Positions 1 through 7,241 are shown, counted from the first letter of the stretch. The stretch: DNA of 64,000 nucleotides from an uncultured Litoreibacter sp. (GCA_947501685.1 CANMWQ010000001.1:124001-188000), one strand, 5' to 3'. Notes: a model not told the origin generated them from the sequence alone. Translations and numbers: made by a program.

Positions 1-376
1 GGACCTCAAACAAAGCGCCTTTCACCAGCCCGGCGGACAGCGTGGCGATCTCGAACCCACCGGGTGAGAACGGCGTGACCCGGCCCAGCACCCCGCCGCT
101 ATCATCCGACATGGTTTTGAATTTTTTCAGATAGGCCTCCGGGTGGACCCGCAGCAAATCCTCCCACGTGGCCTCAGGCGCGGTCTTCTCGGTCAACTCT
201 TTCGACAGGCCTGTGACGTCCATCAGGTTCTTCATCCGGCGTTTGCTTTCGGGGCTTTCGGGAAACCCGCCTGCCGCCATCGGCTGGATCAATCCCCCCA
301 CGGGCAGGGTCAGCGCGTAATTGCCACCACCGCTGTGCCAAAAGCACCGCTCGTCTACGAAAAAGCTCGTCTTCAT
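1..376 (-). CDS. Histone deacetylase-like amidohydrolase, N-terminal part
   Basis: Only about 125 N-terminal residues are present; the frame runs off the left edge. The start ATG (374-376) overlaps the stop of the upstream small gene in an ATGA junction, so the two are probably translationally coupled. The N-terminus (MKTSFFVDERCFWH, then NYALTLPVGGLIQP) resembles bacterial class II histone-deacetylase-like proteins, zinc-dependent hydrolases of the arginase/deacetylase fold that remove acetyl groups from lysines or polyamines. The zinc-binding His/Asp residues fall outside the window, so activity cannot be judged. The family assignment rests on recognition of the N-terminal block only. Confidence 0.6.
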   Translation of the reverse strand, partial: MKTSFFVDERCFWHSGGGNYALTLPVGGLIQPMAAGGFPESPESKRRMKNLMDVTGLSKELTEKTAPEATWEDLLRVHPEAYLKKFKTMSDDSGGVLGRVTPFSPGGFEIATLSAGLVKGALFEV

Positions 377-627
377 CCCTTGCCCTCCATGTCTGCTTTG
401 CTTGTCAGCCGATAGCTGCCCTCCGGCAGGTCCAGCGCGGCGGCAAGGTCGCGGGTCTGGCGAATGGACAGCGTTACCCTTTGCAGCCTGTCGGTCACCG
501 GGTCATGCTGCTCGATGGTGACGCAATCCTCAAACGTGTTGATCGCGACATCCTCGACCAGATGCGGGCTGCCCTCATCCACCAATGTAATGACGGTTGA
601 ATCAAACTCGTGCTCGATGGTGAACAT
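373..627 (-). CDS. Small conserved hypothetical protein
   Basis: An 84-residue soluble protein, MFTIEHEFDSTVITLVDEG..., with no signal peptide, membrane segment or recognised motif. Its sequence alternates charged and hydrophobic residues as in a small beta-rich domain. The stop overlaps the start of the deacetylase-like gene by four bases, so the two form a unit on the minus strand. I do not recognise the family; the coupling suggests a role linked to the deacetylase. The overlapping plus-strand frames in this stretch have no start context or family features. Confidence 0.6.
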   Translation of the reverse strand: MFTIEHEFDSTVITLVDEGSPHLVEDVAINTFEDCVTIEQHDPVTDRLQRVTLSIRQTRDLAAALDLPEGSYRLTSKADMEGKG

Positions 628-769
628 GCCTGTCGCCTCTTGTGTTTTGTGCCCTGCGCGATGAAAGCAGTGAATGCGCGAAAGTGCAAATCTGCCTATG
701 CGGTCTCGGCAGGGCTTGGCGCGGGCAACGCAGACGGCTATCTGTAAGGCCTACGCATTGAGGTTGCAT

Positions 770-1477
770 ATGAATAAAGCCGTTCTTCTGGTCGCCGCGC
801 TGACATTGGCCGCGTGTGAACCCGTTCCCACCCAGTCCAGAAACCCTGATCAGGCCGCCCCTGCGGCGCAACCTGCCGCGGCGCCTCAGGTCTCGCGCAA
901 TCAGGCCGTGGCGAATTTCCGGCGGGTCGTGGCGCAGGTCGAACCAGTCGCCGAGCGCGAATGCCAACGCCGCGCGCCCGATCTGAATTGCGATTTCAAG
1001 ATCGTCGTCGAAAGCAACCCGCGCCTGCCGCCCAATGCGTACCAGACACTCGATTCCTCCGGACGGCCGATCATCGGCTTCACGCAAGCGCTGATCCGCG
1101 ATGCCCGCAACCGCGACGAGCTGGCCTTTGTGCTCGGACATGAAGCAGCCCATCACATCGAGCGTCACCTCCAGAAACAACGTGATTCAGCCGTTGGGGG
1201 CGCCATCCTAGGCGGCCTCGTCGCCGCTGGCCTCGGCCTTGACGTGGATGCTGGCCAACAGCTCGGCGGCACCGTCGGCGCACGCGCATATTCCAAGCAA
1301 AACGAGCTTGAAGCCGACGCTTTGGGCACGGTCATCACCAAACGCGCAGGTTACAACCCGGTGCGCGGCGCGCAATTCTTTACGCGCATTCCAGACCCCG
1401 GCGACCGGTTTCTGGGCACACATCCGCCCAACGCCGCCCGGATCGACACCGTGCGCCGCGTGAATTCGCAGCTCTGA
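770..1477 (+). CDS. M48 family metallopeptidase, lipoprotein
   Basis: A 235-residue protein with an N-terminal lipoprotein signal (MNKAVLLVAALTLAAC, lipidated Cys at residue 16), so it should be anchored in the cell envelope facing the periplasm. The zinc motif HEAAH is at residues 124-128 and the third ligand is probably E181 in NELEADALG, the M48 (HtpX/Oma1-like) arrangement. It is short, with only the catalytic core. The frame stays open upstream to 674, but the start at 770 gives a proper lipoprotein signal. It abuts dgkA one base downstream, suggesting co-transcription. Likely role: envelope protein quality control. Confidence 0.88.
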   Translation: MNKAVLLVAALTLAACEPVPTQSRNPDQAAPAAQPAAAPQVSRNQAVANFRRVVAQVEPVAERECQRRAPDLNCDFKIVVESNPRLPPNAYQTLDSSGRPIIGFTQALIRDARNRDELAFVLGHEAAHHIERHLQKQRDSAVGGAILGGLVAAGLGLDVDAGQQLGGTVGARAYSKQNELEADALGTVITKRAGYNPVRGAQFFTRIPDPGDRFLGTHPPNAARIDTVRRVNSQL

Positions 1478-1478
1478 C

Positions 1479-1841
1479 ATGATCAAATGGGTATGCTACG
1501 AATGGCGGCGGTTGGTCCATCGGTGTGTCTGGTCGTGGCAGGGGTTCTCCGCAACTTGGATCGAGGAGCCAAGCTTTCGTGGCTGGGTCTTGGCCAACCT
1601 CATCTCCGCCGCCATGACCTTTGTGCTTGACCTGTCCGGCGGGGAGCAGGCCTTGCTGCTGGCCATCGGCATGGTTCTCTTGGCGATGGAATTGGTCAAT
1701 TCCGCCATTGAACGGACCATCGACTATATCAGCGAAGACATTCACCCGCTGGCCAAAGCGGCCAAGGATGCCGGTAGTGCGGCCGTGGCCGTGACGGCTC
1801 TGGGTGGCGGCATGGCATGGCTGGCGATTCTCTTCGGTTGA
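1479..1841 (+). CDS. dgkA: Diacylglycerol kinase (DgkA)
   Basis: A 120-residue integral inner-membrane enzyme that phosphorylates diacylglycerol to phosphatidic acid with ATP, recycling lipid released during envelope biosynthesis. The family signature is clear: E71-x2-N74-x3-E78 in ELVNSAIERTID and the following HPLAKAAKDAGSAAV block with D97. Three hydrophobic segments (about 35-52, 57-75 and 100-118) match the trimeric DgkA fold. Length is typical. It begins one base after the M48 protease stop and is probably in the same transcript. Confidence 0.93.
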   Translation: MIKWVCYEWRRLVHRCVWSWQGFSATWIEEPSFRGWVLANLISAAMTFVLDLSGGEQALLLAIGMVLLAMELVNSAIERTIDYISEDIHPLAKAAKDAGSAAVAVTALGGGMAWLAILFG

Positions 1842-1983
1842 GAGAAAACCTGTTTTATTGTCAACGCACTGGCTGCAATGCGGCAGGCTGAGATCGGACT
1901 GTTGATTGAGGCATAACAATGGCCAAGAATAGGTAAGCGTTCCCCTAATTTCGCGGGTCCCCCGGCTGGCCTATTGTGAGGTC

Positions 1984-2010
1984 ACAGCGCCACTCCGGGC
2001 CGGGCGCTGT
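1984..2010 (+). other. Hairpin upstream of the Hint-domain gene
   Basis: Arms ACAGCGCC (1984-1991) and GGCGCTGT (2003-2010) form a perfect 8-bp stem around an 11-base loop, 38 bases before the chosen start at 2049. There is no T-run, so it is not an obvious terminator; it could be a leader structure or operator. Confidence 0.35.
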
Positions 2011-2048
2011 CACTTCCCTCTGTGGCCCGCAGACCGAAAAGTAGCCCA

Positions 2049-2669
2049 ATGACCCACATGACCCGCATCACCTCTGACCCCTCCTCCGACGCGCCAGCGC
2101 AGGTCAATTTCAGTTTCCATCCGCGGTTGACGGTGCCGGTGGGGTTTCGGTGGGCTGTTGATGGGCGGGGGGTGCCGTCGAGTGGGGATGCAGGCGTCGC
2201 TTTGGACGAGCGGCTGTGCATCGTTGCGGGCACGCGGCTGATCACGCGGGCGGGCCGGGTGCCTGTTGAGCGGTTGGCCCAGGGCGATATGGTGTGGACG
2301 CTTGAGAACGGGTTCCAGCCCCTGCTCAGCGCCGGACGCCACACGGTGCGGTTTGGTGGCAAGACCTTTGCCAGACGGCCCGTGATCCTTCGTAAAGACG
2401 CCCTCCGTCCCGGCGCGCCGATGCAGGATATCCGCTTGTCTCCAAAGACAAAATTGTTGGTCGACGACTGGATCAACGAGCCCGATCTGAACGCCGCAGG
2501 CACCTATGTCACCGGCGCGCAGCTGATCGAGCAGGACCGCGCGGAGCGGGATTTGCACTGCAAATCGGTGACCTATTTCTTCCTCGAATTTGCAGCCCCT
2601 CAGGTCGTCGAATGTGAAGGTCTGCTCAGCCGCATCCCCCTAAGCGCGCCGGTCTCGCAGGTCGCCTGA
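2049..2669 (+). CDS. Hint-domain protein
   Basis: A 206-residue protein whose middle holds a Hint (hedgehog/intein) domain: C57 in RLCIVAGTRL is the expected nucleophile position, followed by TRAGRVPVERLAQGDMV, the usual second block. Hint domains catalyse self-cleavage or splicing; roseobacters carry many stand-alone copies attached to secreted proteins. Here only about 55 mostly polar residues precede the Cys and no signal peptide is visible. A GTG start at 2022 would add nine residues; the ATG at 2049 is preferred. Substrate and cellular role are unknown. Confidence 0.8.
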   Translation: MTHMTRITSDPSSDAPAQVNFSFHPRLTVPVGFRWAVDGRGVPSSGDAGVALDERLCIVAGTRLITRAGRVPVERLAQGDMVWTLENGFQPLLSAGRHTVRFGGKTFARRPVILRKDALRPGAPMQDIRLSPKTKLLVDDWINEPDLNAAGTYVTGAQLIEQDRAERDLHCKSVTYFFLEFAAPQVVECEGLLSRIPLSAPVSQVA

Positions 2670-2717
2670 CCGGCCTCAGCGCCAAAGGTTAACACCTCTG
2701 AGGCTGCCAAAAGCGGC

Positions 2718-2750
2718 GTACACAGCCCGTACACAGCGCGTACACACCCT
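2718..2750 (+). repeat. Three 11-bp direct repeats (GTACACA-type)
   Basis: The heptamer GTACACA begins at 2718, 2729 and 2740, an exact 11-bp period, so the copies lie on the same DNA face. The array is in the convergent space between the Hint-domain gene and the CDGSH gene. It resembles a cluster of protein-binding sites, but no partner is visible. Confidence 0.6.
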
Positions 2751-2788
2751 GTCGTGACAGCGGTGCAGCCAAAAATTGTTAACGTGCG

Positions 2789-3028
2789 TCAGAGCGCGTT
2801 ATGTGAGCCGTCGCAGGTCACCGGTGCATCCGAGTGTTTGCAGCCGCAAAAGAAAACCGTCTTGGTTTCCGTCGCCTCGAACTTGACCGGAGCGAAGTCT
2901 GAGCCCTTATGCGAGCCGTCACAAAATGGCTGTTTGGAGGACTGACCGCAGGAGCACCAGAAGTAGGATTTCCCGGCCTCAACCTCGACCGGGTAGGGGG
3001 CTTTCTGGGCAATTTTGGGCGCTGTCAT
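2789..3028 (-). CDS. Double CDGSH iron-sulfur protein
   Basis: A 79-residue soluble protein with two CDGSH zinc-finger-like iron-sulfur motifs: C25-S-C27...FCDGSH with C36 and H40, and C61-G-C63...TCDGSH with C72 and H76. Each Cys3-His set is expected to bind a 2Fe-2S cluster, the mitoNEET-type fold. Small bacterial members of this kind are thought to work in iron or redox handling, but the exact role is unknown. The frame is open to 3073; the ATG at 3026-3028 is chosen because a purine-rich GGAGGACACC stretch precedes it. It is convergent with the Hint-domain gene. Confidence 0.88.
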   Translation of the reverse strand: MTAPKIAQKAPYPVEVEAGKSYFWCSCGQSSKQPFCDGSHKGSDFAPVKFEATETKTVFFCGCKHSDAPVTCDGSHNAL

Positions 3029-3165
3029 GGGGTGTCCTCCGGATTTTATGGTCAATATTGGGTTAACGGCCACATTAGGGGTTCTGGGCGCAAAAAGCGA
3101 CGCTGTGATGCGGTCTCTCTGGGTTTCCCCGTAAAATCCCGCGCGGCGCGTCTTACGTGACAGAC

Positions 3166-3525
3166 ATGAAACGCAGAGACTTCCTGACCATCACCGGTGC
3201 TGCCCTGAGCGCGCCTTTCCTTCCCGCTCCCACCACGTTTGCCCGCACCGCGCCCGCGGCAGGCCACATGGCGCTGGCCTCGCATCTGGCGCGCTACAAC
3301 CCGCAAGTGACCGCCGCAGGCATCGCCCGCGTGCTGAACGTGCCCAGCAGCACCGCCACCCAGATCATCGGAGAGATGACCCGCCAAGGGGTGATCCGGC
3401 AGGCGGGTTTCAGCGGGGTTCGTGGGGCTATGCGCAGCATGGCCGAGCGTGTGCTTGCGGTGGAGGAGGATGTTTTGGAAGAGGATTTTGAGGTGGAGGA
3501 AGAGGACGGCGCGGAGGAGGAGTGA
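3166..3525 (+). CDS. Tat-signal protein with winged-helix-like domain and acidic tail
   Basis: 119 residues in three parts. Residues 1-29 look like a twin-arginine signal (KRRDFLTITGAALSAP). Residues 35-90 resemble a MarR-type winged helix (ITAAGIARVLNVPSSTA-like recognition segment, then a GEMTRQGVIRQAG wing). The last 25 residues are almost all Glu/Asp. A DNA-binding fold behind an export signal is contradictory, so either the domain binds something else or the N-terminus is not cleaved. The start ATG at 3166 directly precedes the Arg pair; a GTG at 3157 is possible. Function unknown. Confidence 0.6.
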   Translation: MKRRDFLTITGAALSAPFLPAPTTFARTAPAAGHMALASHLARYNPQVTAAGIARVLNVPSSTATQIIGEMTRQGVIRQAGFSGVRGAMRSMAERVLAVEEDVLEEDFEVEEEDGAEEE

Positions 3526-3533
3526 TTGTTTGT

Positions 3534-3616
3534 CCTGTCATCCCCGCGAAAGCGGGGATCTCGCTGATCTTGGTGCGTCCTGACATTGAGGTCCCCGCTT
3601 GCGCAGGGATGACAGG
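3534..3616. repeat. REP/MITE-like inverted repeat, copy 1
   Basis: An 83-bp element with near-perfect terminal inverted repeats: the left end starts CCTGTCATCCCCGCGAAAGC and the right end is its reverse complement with about two mismatches, ending GCGCAGGGATGACAGG. A shorter relative lies at 8838-8888. Both are intergenic just after stop codons, as is usual for REP-type or small non-autonomous elements. Confidence 0.7.
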
Positions 3617-3623
3617 GGAGTGT

Positions 3624-3827
3624 TCAACGCGCTGACCGGCTCGGAGTCAAGCCGAAGGCGCCGGGCGAGCGTCTGCATTGACCGACAGGCGATTGCCCTT
3701 CGCAATCGCCGAGAGGGACCGTCCTGGCGGACTGGCGTTTTTGATGCCGGTGCGCGTCTCATATTTGGAAGATGTGTTTGGCTGCCATAAAGTGCTGCCG
3801 AATGCGTGTGGAAGCGCCACTCCACGG
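3624..3827 (+). repeat. Long direct repeat, copy A
   Basis: About 204 bp, diverged from copy B at 4310-4473. The best conserved core is 3757-3803, which matches 4403-4449 over 47 bases with three differences by eye (contains GGCTGCCATAAAGTGCTG). Copy A has an extra segment with a hairpin, GGCGATTG (3688-3695) / CAATCGCC (3703-3710). It precedes the pyrophosphatase-like gene segment. Confidence 0.65.
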
Positions 3828-3884
3828 ACAGACGCTGGCTTGGCTGCTATGCGGACAATTCTGCCGTTCGACGGGCACTGGTCT

Positions 3885-4250
3885 TCAAGTTCTACTGATC
3901 AATGTCGAATTAAAGAAACGCTCCTGAAAATTGACCTTTTCCATAATTTCTTCATCGTTGAAATTTGTACCTACTGGGGCAACGATCAATTTGTCTTCTA
4001 CGTCGTCCTTCCGATGAACAATCGCGATGCACTGCCCTTCGAATTCGTCGACAGGCTCCGTGACGCCGATCAGATAGGCGTCGATCTCGTGACCGTCCGC
4101 GGCCATCGTTTCGGGAACGAACCCGTAGTTCAATTCGTATTCGATTGACGCGTATCTCGGATGTTTACTCCCTAGCTGCCGATCAACCTTTACCGTAAGC
4201 AACTCTCCCAGCCACTGGTTTGGTTGTTCGGATGGGCGTCTGTTTTTCAT
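3885..4250 (-). CDS. Inorganic pyrophosphatase-like protein
   Basis: A 121-residue protein related to family I soluble pyrophosphatases, which hydrolyse PPi: RQLGSKHP near residue 25, then LNYGFVPETMAADG and D57 in DGHEIDA, and EDKLIVAPVG at 85-94. It is shorter than bacterial Ppa (about 175 residues), has His54 where the PROSITE signature has Asp, and lacks the C-terminal Tyr-Lys region, so it belongs to a small divergent branch that may not be a housekeeping PPase. Its base composition is AT-richer than its neighbours and it lies between the two copies of a long direct repeat, suggesting acquisition. Confidence 0.65.
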   Translation of the reverse strand: MKNRRPSEQPNQWLGELLTVKVDRQLGSKHPRYASIEYELNYGFVPETMAADGHEIDAYLIGVTEPVDEFEGQCIAIVHRKDDVEDKLIVAPVGTNFNDEEIMEKVNFQERFFNSTLISRT

Positions 4251-4659
4251 AGTTCGAAGGCTACAACGCTAGTTTCCGGTTGTCACACGGGGCTCAAAGC
4301 TATCTCTCTTTCGACGCGCTGACCCGCCCGGAATCAAGCGCGACGCGCGCCGGGCGAGCGCAAGACCGTTCCGGCGGGCTGGCGCTTTGCCATCTTTGTG
4401 CTTCTCATATTCGGAAGATGTATTTGGCTGCCATAAAGTGCTGTCGAATATCTGTTGCAGCGCCACCCCACGGTCTTGCTCTCGCCCGGCTTGGGTGTGC
4501 GCTTTGTAAAATGTGGGTCTCATAGGGCGATTTAGACTGTCAAAGCGAAAGTGGGTGAAAAAGGGAAAATAGCAAAGATGGACATTGATCCAGAATTTGC
4601 AGAAGCTTCAAATTCATTGGCGGCTAGTATTTTGATTAAATTATAGTGAGGTAAGCGTC
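4251..4659. other. Gene-free repeat and AT-rich region
   Basis: Contains copy B of the long direct repeat (4310-4473) and then AT-rich sequence leading to the small membrane protein gene. ORFs of about 80 codons on both strands at 4269-4525 coincide with the repeat and are not believed to be genes. Confidence 0.55.
4310..4473 (+). repeat. Long direct repeat, copy B
   Basis: Diverged second copy of the element at 3624-3827, same orientation. Shared landmarks in order: ACGCGCTGACC at the left edge, CGCCGGGCGAGCG, the 47-bp core (4403-4449), and a CCACGG right edge. The hairpin segment of copy A is missing. A third occurrence of the left-edge decamer CAACGCGCTG is at 4901-4910, beyond the following gene. 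Confidence 0.62.
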
Positions 4660-4875
4660 GTGTTTGAGAACGATACAGTATTGAGAACTACAATGGACGT
4701 CGTATTTTGGATTGGTCTCGCAGATAGTTTTAGATGCCATTTCGTCCGCTTTAAAAAATCAGGCGGCTTTGACAACTTTATCTTAGCCCACATTCTCGGG
4801 AGTTTAGTCGGTGCGCTTCGATTTATTCCCTACGCGATTATCTTGGTGCTTCTCTCGATACTCTCCCAACGATAA
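4660..4875 (+). CDS. Small hypothetical membrane protein
   Basis: A 71-residue protein beginning at a GTG preceded by GAGGTAA about seven bases upstream. Residues 10-22 are moderately hydrophobic and residues 48-67 (GSLVGALRFIPYAIILVLLS) form a clear membrane segment. I recognise no family. The region is AT-richer than the surrounding core genome, and the gene lies between repeat copy B and a third trace of the repeat's left edge, like the cargo of a second repeat-headed segment. A non-coding interpretation is possible. Confidence 0.45.
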   Translation: MFENDTVLRTTMDVVFWIGLADSFRCHFVRFKKSGGFDNFILAHILGSLVGALRFIPYAIILVLLSILSQR

Positions 4876-4967
4876 AACTGGAAATCGTGTTTGGCGACGA
4901 CAACGCGCTGTCGAAGGGTCAGTTGCAAAGAGCGATCAAGGGGGTGGCTGGCCCCGGGGCTCCGCCC

Positions 4968-5018
4968 GTCGAATGACCGAAACGATCCCCCGGATCGTTT
5001 CTTAGGAGGTCATTCGAC
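4968..5018 (-). terminator. Long hairpin overlapping the rimO 3' end
   Basis: Left arm 4968-4988 is continuous (GTCGAATGACC then GAAACGATCC). The right arm is GGATCGTTTC (4992-5001), a 6-base bulge containing the rimO stop, and GGTCATTCGAC (5008-5018). All 21 pairs match, loop CCC. The last codons of rimO form one arm. It has no T-run, so it may protect the transcript end or act through anti-termination rather than as a classical terminator. Confidence 0.6.
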
Positions 5019-6429
5019 CCCACAAATCATACTCCCCCGCCTCATCCACTTCCACCGTCACCAAATCCCCCGGCTTCAGCCCCTCAAACCCTTCGTCAAT
5101 AAAGAGGTTCCCGTCGATCTCTGGCGCGTCTGAGATGGTGCGGCAGGTGGCGGCATCTTCGTCGACCTCGTCGACGATCACTTGGCAGGTCCGGCCCACC
5201 TTGGCCGCGAGTTTGGCCTCGGAAATGGCCTGCGCTTTCTCCATGAAGCGGTCCCAGCGGTCTTGTTTGACCTCGGCCGGAACATGGTCGGGCAGGGCGT
5301 TGGACCGCGCGCCCGCGACGTTCTCATATTGAAAACAGCCGACGCGGTCGAGCTGTGCTTCGTCGAGCCAGTCGAGGAGGGTTTGGAACTCGGCCTCGGT
5401 CTCTCCGGGGTAGCCGACGATGAAGGTGGAGCGGAGCGTGATGTCGGGGCAGTCGCTGCGCCATGCGGCAATCTCATCGAGTGTTTTGGCCCCATGCGCG
5501 GGCCGGGCCATGCGTTTGAGCGTGTCGGGATGGGCGTGCTGGAACGGGATGTCGAGATAGGGCAGCACGGCGTTCGCGGGGTCGGCCATCAGCGGGATCA
5601 ACTCGCGCACATGCGGGTAGGGGTAGACGTAGTGCAGCCGCACCCAGAGCTGATCGGCGGGCGCGAGGCGGCCCAGCGCGCGGGTCAGATCGGTGATGTG
5701 GGAACGAACCTCGCCGTCCTTCCAAGGGTGGGTGTCGTAGCGGCGATCGAGCCCATAGGCGGAGGTGTCCTGAGAGATCACCAGCAGCTCCTTGACGCCC
5801 GCCTCCACCAGCTTTTCGGCTTCGCGCAGGATGGCATGGGCGGGGCGGCTGGCCAGCTTGCCGCGCATGTCGGGGATGATGCAGAACTTGCACTTGTGGT
5901 TACAGCCCTCGGAGATTTTGAGGTAGCTGTAATGGCGCGGCGTCAGGCTGACCCCGGTGGCGGGCAGCAGGTCGATGAAGGGATCGGGCGCGGGCGGCAC
6001 CGCCTTGTGGACGGCGTCGAGCACCTGCTCATATTGATGCGGGCCTGTGACGGCGAGCACGCTGGGATGGGTGCCGCGGATGTAGTCTTCCTCCGCGCCG
6101 AGGCAGCCGGTGACGATGACGCGGCCGTTCTCCGTGAGGGCCTCGCCGATGGCGTCGAGGGATTCGGCTTTGGCGGAGTCGAGAAAGCCGCATGTGTTGA
6201 CGATGACGGCCTCGGCCCCGGTGTAATCGGGGGAGATTGCGTAGCCTTCGGCCCGCAGCCGCGTGAGGATGCGTTCGCTGTCCACAAGTGCCTTGGGGCA
6301 GCCCAGCGACACCATGCCGATCTTGGGCTGGCCGTCGCGGGCGGGCGTGCTGAGCCGGGGGTCCGGCGCGTCTTGCGGGACGCGCGCATTGGCAATGTCG
6401 GGGCGGAGGTTGGGAGGGTTCTGGGCCAT
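5002..6429 (-). CDS. rimO: Ribosomal protein S12 methylthiotransferase RimO
   Basis: 475 residues. RimO is a radical-SAM enzyme that adds a methylthio group to the conserved aspartate of ribosomal protein S12. The N-terminal UPF0004 domain carries three cluster cysteines (C44 in [13 protein letters not shown]80 in [14 protein letters not shown]109 in TGCLGAEE). The radical-SAM motif C176-x3-C180-x2-C183 is in [17 protein letters not shown]; a C-terminal TRAM domain follows (about 405-475). The CPKALVDSE block separates RimO from MiaB, whose gene is also here at 41505. The N-terminus carries about 35 extra residues before the domain. It is transcribed alone. Confidence 0.95.
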   Translation of the reverse strand: MAQNPPNLRPDIANARVPQDAPDPRLSTPARDGQPKIGMVSLGCPKALVDSERILTRLRAEGYAISPDYTGAEAVIVNTCGFLDSAKAESLDAIGEALTENGRVIVTGCLGAEEDYIRGTHPSVLAVTGPHQYEQVLDAVHKAVPPAPDPFIDLLPATGVSLTPRHYSYLKISEGCNHKCKFCIIPDMRGKLASRPAHAILREAEKLVEAGVKELLVISQDTSAYGLDRRYDTHPWKDGEVRSHITDLTRALGRLAPADQLWVRLHYVYPYPHVRELIPLMADPANAVLPYLDIPFQHAHPDTLKRMARPAHGAKTLDEIAAWRSDCPDITLRSTFIVGYPGETEAEFQTLLDWLDEAQLDRVGCFQYENVAGARSNALPDHVPAEVKQDRWDRFMEKAQAISEAKLAAKVGRTCQVIVDEVDEDAATCRTISDAPEIDGNLFIDEGFEGLKPGDLVTVEVDEAGEYDLWGRMTS

Positions 6430-6616
6430 GGCTTTCCCATACTGCGTCGTGCCGCAAAGGGAAAGCGCCGCCTATTCATTCGCAGACTTACACAAAACGC
6501 GGCGCAAGCGTGAATTGACCAACGCGGGCCCAACCCGTCTTTGTGGAACGGTGCCGGGCGTCGCAAAGACCTGTCCGCCGGGCCGGTAAAGCGTTGATTA
6601 TGTGGGAGGGTTCGAG

Positions 6617-7183
6617 ATGAAAAAGACGATGATATGGGCCGCTGTTGCGATGACGGGACTGCCCGCCGGGGCGTCGGCCACGGTGCTCGGTTTCGCAGAC
6701 GGGCCGATTATGCGCCCTGCGAGCACCGTGTTGCACGTGCGCCGGGTCTATGAGGCGCAGGGCCATCACTGCAACCGCGCGGAGTTTGTGCAGGACCAGC
6801 CGGTGGAGCGCCTTGCCAGTGCCGCCGGGGGTCTGGTGGCATTTGACGGGCGTGATGGCGCGCAGGCCTTGGAGCGCGCTGGCGGCTTCACGCTGAGCCG
6901 CGGGCTGTCTGCCGGAGCGGGCAATCTGTTTGAGCTGTCGCGCTTCGGACGTGCGGCAGGGGCTCGAGCGGGTGGCTTTGCATTCACGACCGGAAGCGCG
7001 GCGGCGTTGGCCACGGAGGGCGTCGGGCTCGGGCTCTTTGCGGAGGCCAGCGGGGCGGGTGGCGCGGGGCAGGGTTCCGCGTCTGAGATATCGGCGGTGC
7101 CACTGCCCGCAGGACTGCCGCTGATGCTGGTGGGCATCGCCGCCCTGGGCATGGCCGCGCGCCGTCGCGGGACTTCGGAATAA
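6617..7183 (+). CDS. VPLPA-CTERM sorting domain protein
   Basis: A 188-residue secreted protein: signal peptide MKKTMIWAAVAMTGLPAGASA, an Ala/Gly-rich middle with no recognised domain, and a C-terminal sorting signal made of VPLPAGLP, a hydrophobic stretch (PLMLVGIAALGMAA) and a final RRR cluster. Such tails are processed by exosortase-type enzymes in roseobacters and place the protein on the surface or in matrix; the enzyme is not in this window. The start ATG is chosen for its GGGAGGG ribosome site seven bases upstream. A strong terminator follows. Confidence 0.82.
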   Translation: MKKTMIWAAVAMTGLPAGASATVLGFADGPIMRPASTVLHVRRVYEAQGHHCNRAEFVQDQPVERLASAAGGLVAFDGRDGAQALERAGGFTLSRGLSAGAGNLFELSRFGRAAGARAGGFAFTTGSAAALATEGVGLGLFAEASGAGGAGQGSASEISAVPLPAGLPLMLVGIAALGMAARRRGTSE

Positions 7184-7211
7184 GCGGGTTTGTATTTAAC
7201 GAGTGGAGAGG

Positions 7212-7241
7212 CCCCCGCCGGAAACGGCGGGGGTCTTTTTT
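7212..7241 (+). terminator. Rho-independent terminator after the CTERM gene
   Basis: Perfect 9-bp stem CCCCCGCCG (7212-7220) / CGGCGGGGG (7225-7233) with a GAAA tetraloop, followed by TCTTTTTT. It ends the transcript of the VPLPA-CTERM gene. Confidence 0.93.

Larger units (their letters stand above)
3526..3884. other. Gene-free repeat region
   Basis: No credible gene. It holds the REP-like inverted repeat at 3534-3616 and the first copy (A) of a long direct repeat at 3624-3827. ORFs of 60-95 codons in either strand here have no start context and only mirror the repeats. Confidence 0.6.

Noticed and set aside
2718-2750. Replication origin iterons
   Set aside because: No rep, par or DnaA-box context; core chromosomal genes flank the array.
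3678-4148. 156-codon plus-strand ORF over the pyrophosphatase-like gene
   Set aside because: Overlaps repeat copy A and is antisense to a protein with recognisable family motifs.
3624-4473. Integron attC sites
   Set aside because: I could not find paired GTTRRRY/RYYYAAC core sites at the repeat ends, and no integrase is visible; the elements are also much longer than cassette-linked sites of that type.
4269-4525. 80-codon ORFs on both strands over repeat copy B
   Set aside because: Coincide with the non-coding repeat and lack start context; copy A does not keep the frames.
5182-6513. 443-codon plus-strand ORF opposite rimO
   Set aside because: It is antisense to a clear radical-SAM gene with all motifs; high GC keeps the opposite frame open.
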